In this document: positions 61,745 through 64,000 of the stretch, in pieces
How the letters are laid out: each line of letters opens with the position of its first letter
How positions within the stretch are numbered: the first letter of the stretch is position 1
NCBI GenBank assembly: GCA_037447655.1
Contig: JBBHKE010002352.1
Location: 238,419-302,418 of the forward strand
DNA: 64,000 nucleotides
Direction: 5' to 3'
Origin: Zygnema cylindricum
Taxonomy: Eukaryota; Streptophyta; Zygnematophyceae; Zygnematales; Zygnemataceae
Notes under the pieces: generated by a model
Databases searched by the model: none
Seen by the model: the letters and a program-made list of their open reading frames with translations, nothing else
What the model was told of the DNA's origin: nothing
Position numbers and translations under genes: made by a program

Positions 61745-63161
61745 AAATGAAAAAAGTGAAAAGAGAAAGCCGAAGAGAAAAAGGAGAAAAAGGCGGGAAA
61801 AAGGATAATTATCACAGGGAAGAGGGCAGAAAATAGGACGAGATCTTTTTTTTCGACTGAGAATCTAAAGCTAAAAACTGGCGTCTTTGTAAAAACCTAG
61901 TTTGACCACGTAGGTACTCAGAATCGTACGGCCAATGAAAGCGCGCGCCTCAAAGTAGCTTCACCAATGAGAACGCGGCATGAGCGTTAGATTCGGCGGG
62001 ACTTTTCTTTTCATCTGGAAACGAATCTCAGATAAGACAAATTAGGAGGTGTTTGACTTTGGATTTGCGTACGAATACTTTTCGTACTTTACAGATATTT
62101 ACAGCCGTTTGCGTCCACATCTTTTTTAGAGTGGTTTTAAAATCCGCCGATTCCAGTGGGAAAAAGAATATGCACTTATTCAAAAACCGGAAAACTCTTC
62201 AGAAAATATATAAGTGGCAAGGATAGGTCCACTTATAATGTTATTTTAAATATAGTGTGGCTATAATATCTACTTACGGTCGCTGCGGGACGTTAAGATT
62301 TAAGAACCATTTACCAAACAATCTGGTGAACGATAATGGTGTACGGAAAATTTAGTCTCTGCGCAAAAAGTCAAAATATACTCGACTGAATCTCATTGGG
62401 TCAGACAATAATAGTACATTCGCAATTTCTGGCCGTACAGCTAATATTCAACTTATATCGGACGGCAGTAAGCTACGGACTCATAATTGTCTAAACCCGC
62501 AAAGTACGCTCCAATGGAATCTAAACCCAGAGAGTGTACGGATCCATCCGCAACTTCAGCTGGGAACTGCCAGCAAACTTTTGAATTCCGTACTTAAGAA
62601 AATCTTTTTTTTCATAGATTAGGACATGGAAGAATACTTTTTCGGTTACGCTTTCCGAGAGAAGCGGCACCAATGGGAAACAAGAGTGCTAAGTTCCGTA
62701 CAAAACAGGATCTGAACCTTAACTGAAACTTAAGCATGTAATCGTACTTATTTCCCACGTGGTGTCCAGAAAAAACTGAAGCCAATGGAGTACTGCGGCT
62801 TCCAAAAACCCCGGCGCACTCTTTGGTTTGTACGGAAAAATAGCCTCCAACATTTGCGGAGGACTATCCAATCAGTGTATAGCCACGTGCGAAAGGCAAT
62901 TCAGATTTTGGCGCCAAAATCAAAAGTGAAGCAACAAATTGCAATTCCCAACCATTTTTCTCTTTTCTCTTTTTTCCTTCGCTTCAATTTTCACTTTGTA
63001 GTTTTTTTGCTTCTGTTTCTGTTTCTGTTCCTTCCTTGAAAAAGAACTGCAGAAAGAAGATAACTCTCGGAAAGAAGGAATTTAGGACAGGGAAAGGCTA
63101 AAAAAATTGGATTTTTTGCGAATATTCACTATTTTTGTTGTTTAGGGGAAATTCTGGAAAC

Positions 63162-64000
63162 ATGCCTCCAGTGTCGGTGGATGATGACGTCAAAGTTCTT
63201 CCTACCGGTTTTTCAGGTGGGAATTTCTTGCAATTTTTTTAAATAAAATTAATAATAATAAGACTTCCAAGGAAAGTGTGACCGAAAGTGGCAAAAGTTA
63301 GATGGTTTTCATTTTGGGTAAAAATATTTTACCGAAGAATTGAGATAGAGAAGATAAACATGACATGACTTCTGTTTTCTTAATTTATTCTACTTTGCAG
63401 CTATAAAAAATTACATTTTCATGGCAGTATTAAAGTTTGTAATTAGATCCTTCAAATTTTTGCGACTTAAATACAATTTTTACATTTGGGTTTTCAGTCC
63501 CCAAAAAAAACAAATCAAAAATATGCAAAGCTTAAACAATAATCCCTTTATCCAGAAACCTCGTTCACTTTAACAATTATCCTTCTTCCAATCCTTTCCC
63601 TTCTCGCCTATTTTCCCCTCCTTCCCCACCTTCCTTCATCCCCATTTCACCTCCTTCCCTTCTTTCATCTCCTTCCCCTCCTTCCCCTCCTTTCCCTCCT
63701 TTCCCTCCTTTCCCTCCTTTCCCTCCTTTCCCTCCTTCCCCTCCTTCCCCTCCTTCCCCTCTTTCCCCTCCTTCCTTTCATTCTCCTCCCTCCCCTCCTT
63801 CCCCTCCTTCTCCTCCTTCCCCTCCTAACGCCTCCTTATCCCTCTCCTTTTGTCTCTCCATCATTCTCTTCCCCATCCTCTATCTCTCCTCGTCTTCCTC
63901 TCTCACTCTACTACCACCTCTTCCCCTTTACTTTTCCCCTCCAGTTTTCTCCACTACTGACTCCAAATTCGACCCCTCCGTTGACGAGAACGGAACTGAC
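63162..64000 (+). CDS. Unidentified protein, first two coding exons (runs off the window)
   Basis: ATG at 63162 opens MPPVSVDDDVKVLPTGFS. A GTGGGA donor follows at 63217. After a pyrimidine-rich intron the acceptor CCCCTCCAG at 63944 restores phase (exon 1 leaves one base, exon 2 supplies two). The second exon reads VFSTTDSKFDPSVDENGTD to the last base. The joined product is acidic at its N-terminus. I do not recognise the family from 37 residues. The phase match and good splice sites support a real gene, though a 5' UTR intron or a different second exon is possible. Confidence 0.5.
63585..63840. repeat. CCTTCCCCT pyrimidine repeat in the first intron of the right-edge gene
   Basis: Imperfect tandem CCTTCCCCT and CCTTTCCCT units covering most of the intron's second half, ending near 63840. 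It forms an extended polypyrimidine tract before the acceptor. Confidence 0.85.

Overview
This is nuclear DNA of a eukaryote, most likely a streptophyte (green plant or charophyte alga). The genes have spliceosomal introns. The dominant gene encodes the plant-type giant E3 ligase BIG (the UBR4/Calossin family). A WRKY-like transcription-factor gene sits at the left edge, and a plant telo-box lies upstream of BIG. I cannot name the species. No rRNA, tRNA, CRISPR array or prokaryotic operon was seen.

Layout. (1) 112-2158, minus: a WRKY-like gene whose DNA-binding domain appears incomplete. Its long low-complexity tail holds an eleven-unit five-residue repeat. (2) About 2.2-23.8 kb: roughly 21 kb with no convincing gene, rich in non-autonomous DNA transposons. 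I could resolve a hAT-like family with 8-bp target duplications (305 bp and 1489 bp), Harbinger-like elements with TTA or TAA duplications, a TA-flanked foldback MITE family, one element nested inside another, head-to-head terminal repeats, and a 1.6-kb near-identical duplication. (3) 23788-52819, minus: a complete BIG gene, resolved here into 33 exons whose phases all agree, giving 5697 residues with UBR box, ZZ finger, Cys-rich cluster and C-terminal hemiRING/UBR4 E3 module. (4) 55560-60463, minus: a five-exon gene for a secreted peptidase of family S41, CPAF-like/fungal type (723 residues), with a lysine-rich insert and decayed tandem copies of the end of exon 2. (5) 63162-64000, plus: the first two coding exons of an unidentified gene that leaves the window.

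The genes are separate transcription units and I see no evidence that they form one pathway. The WRKY-like gene, BIG and the S41 gene all read leftward. The S41 gene and the right-edge gene diverge from a shared 2.7-kb region full of pyrimidine repeats. The main points for follow-up are the WRKY half-domain, the unusual S41 peptidase (possible horizontal transfer), its duplicated exon end, and the nested transposon landscape with its very frequent GTACGG/CCGTAC motif. All splice models were read by eye from consensus sites, frame and family conservation, without transcript data.
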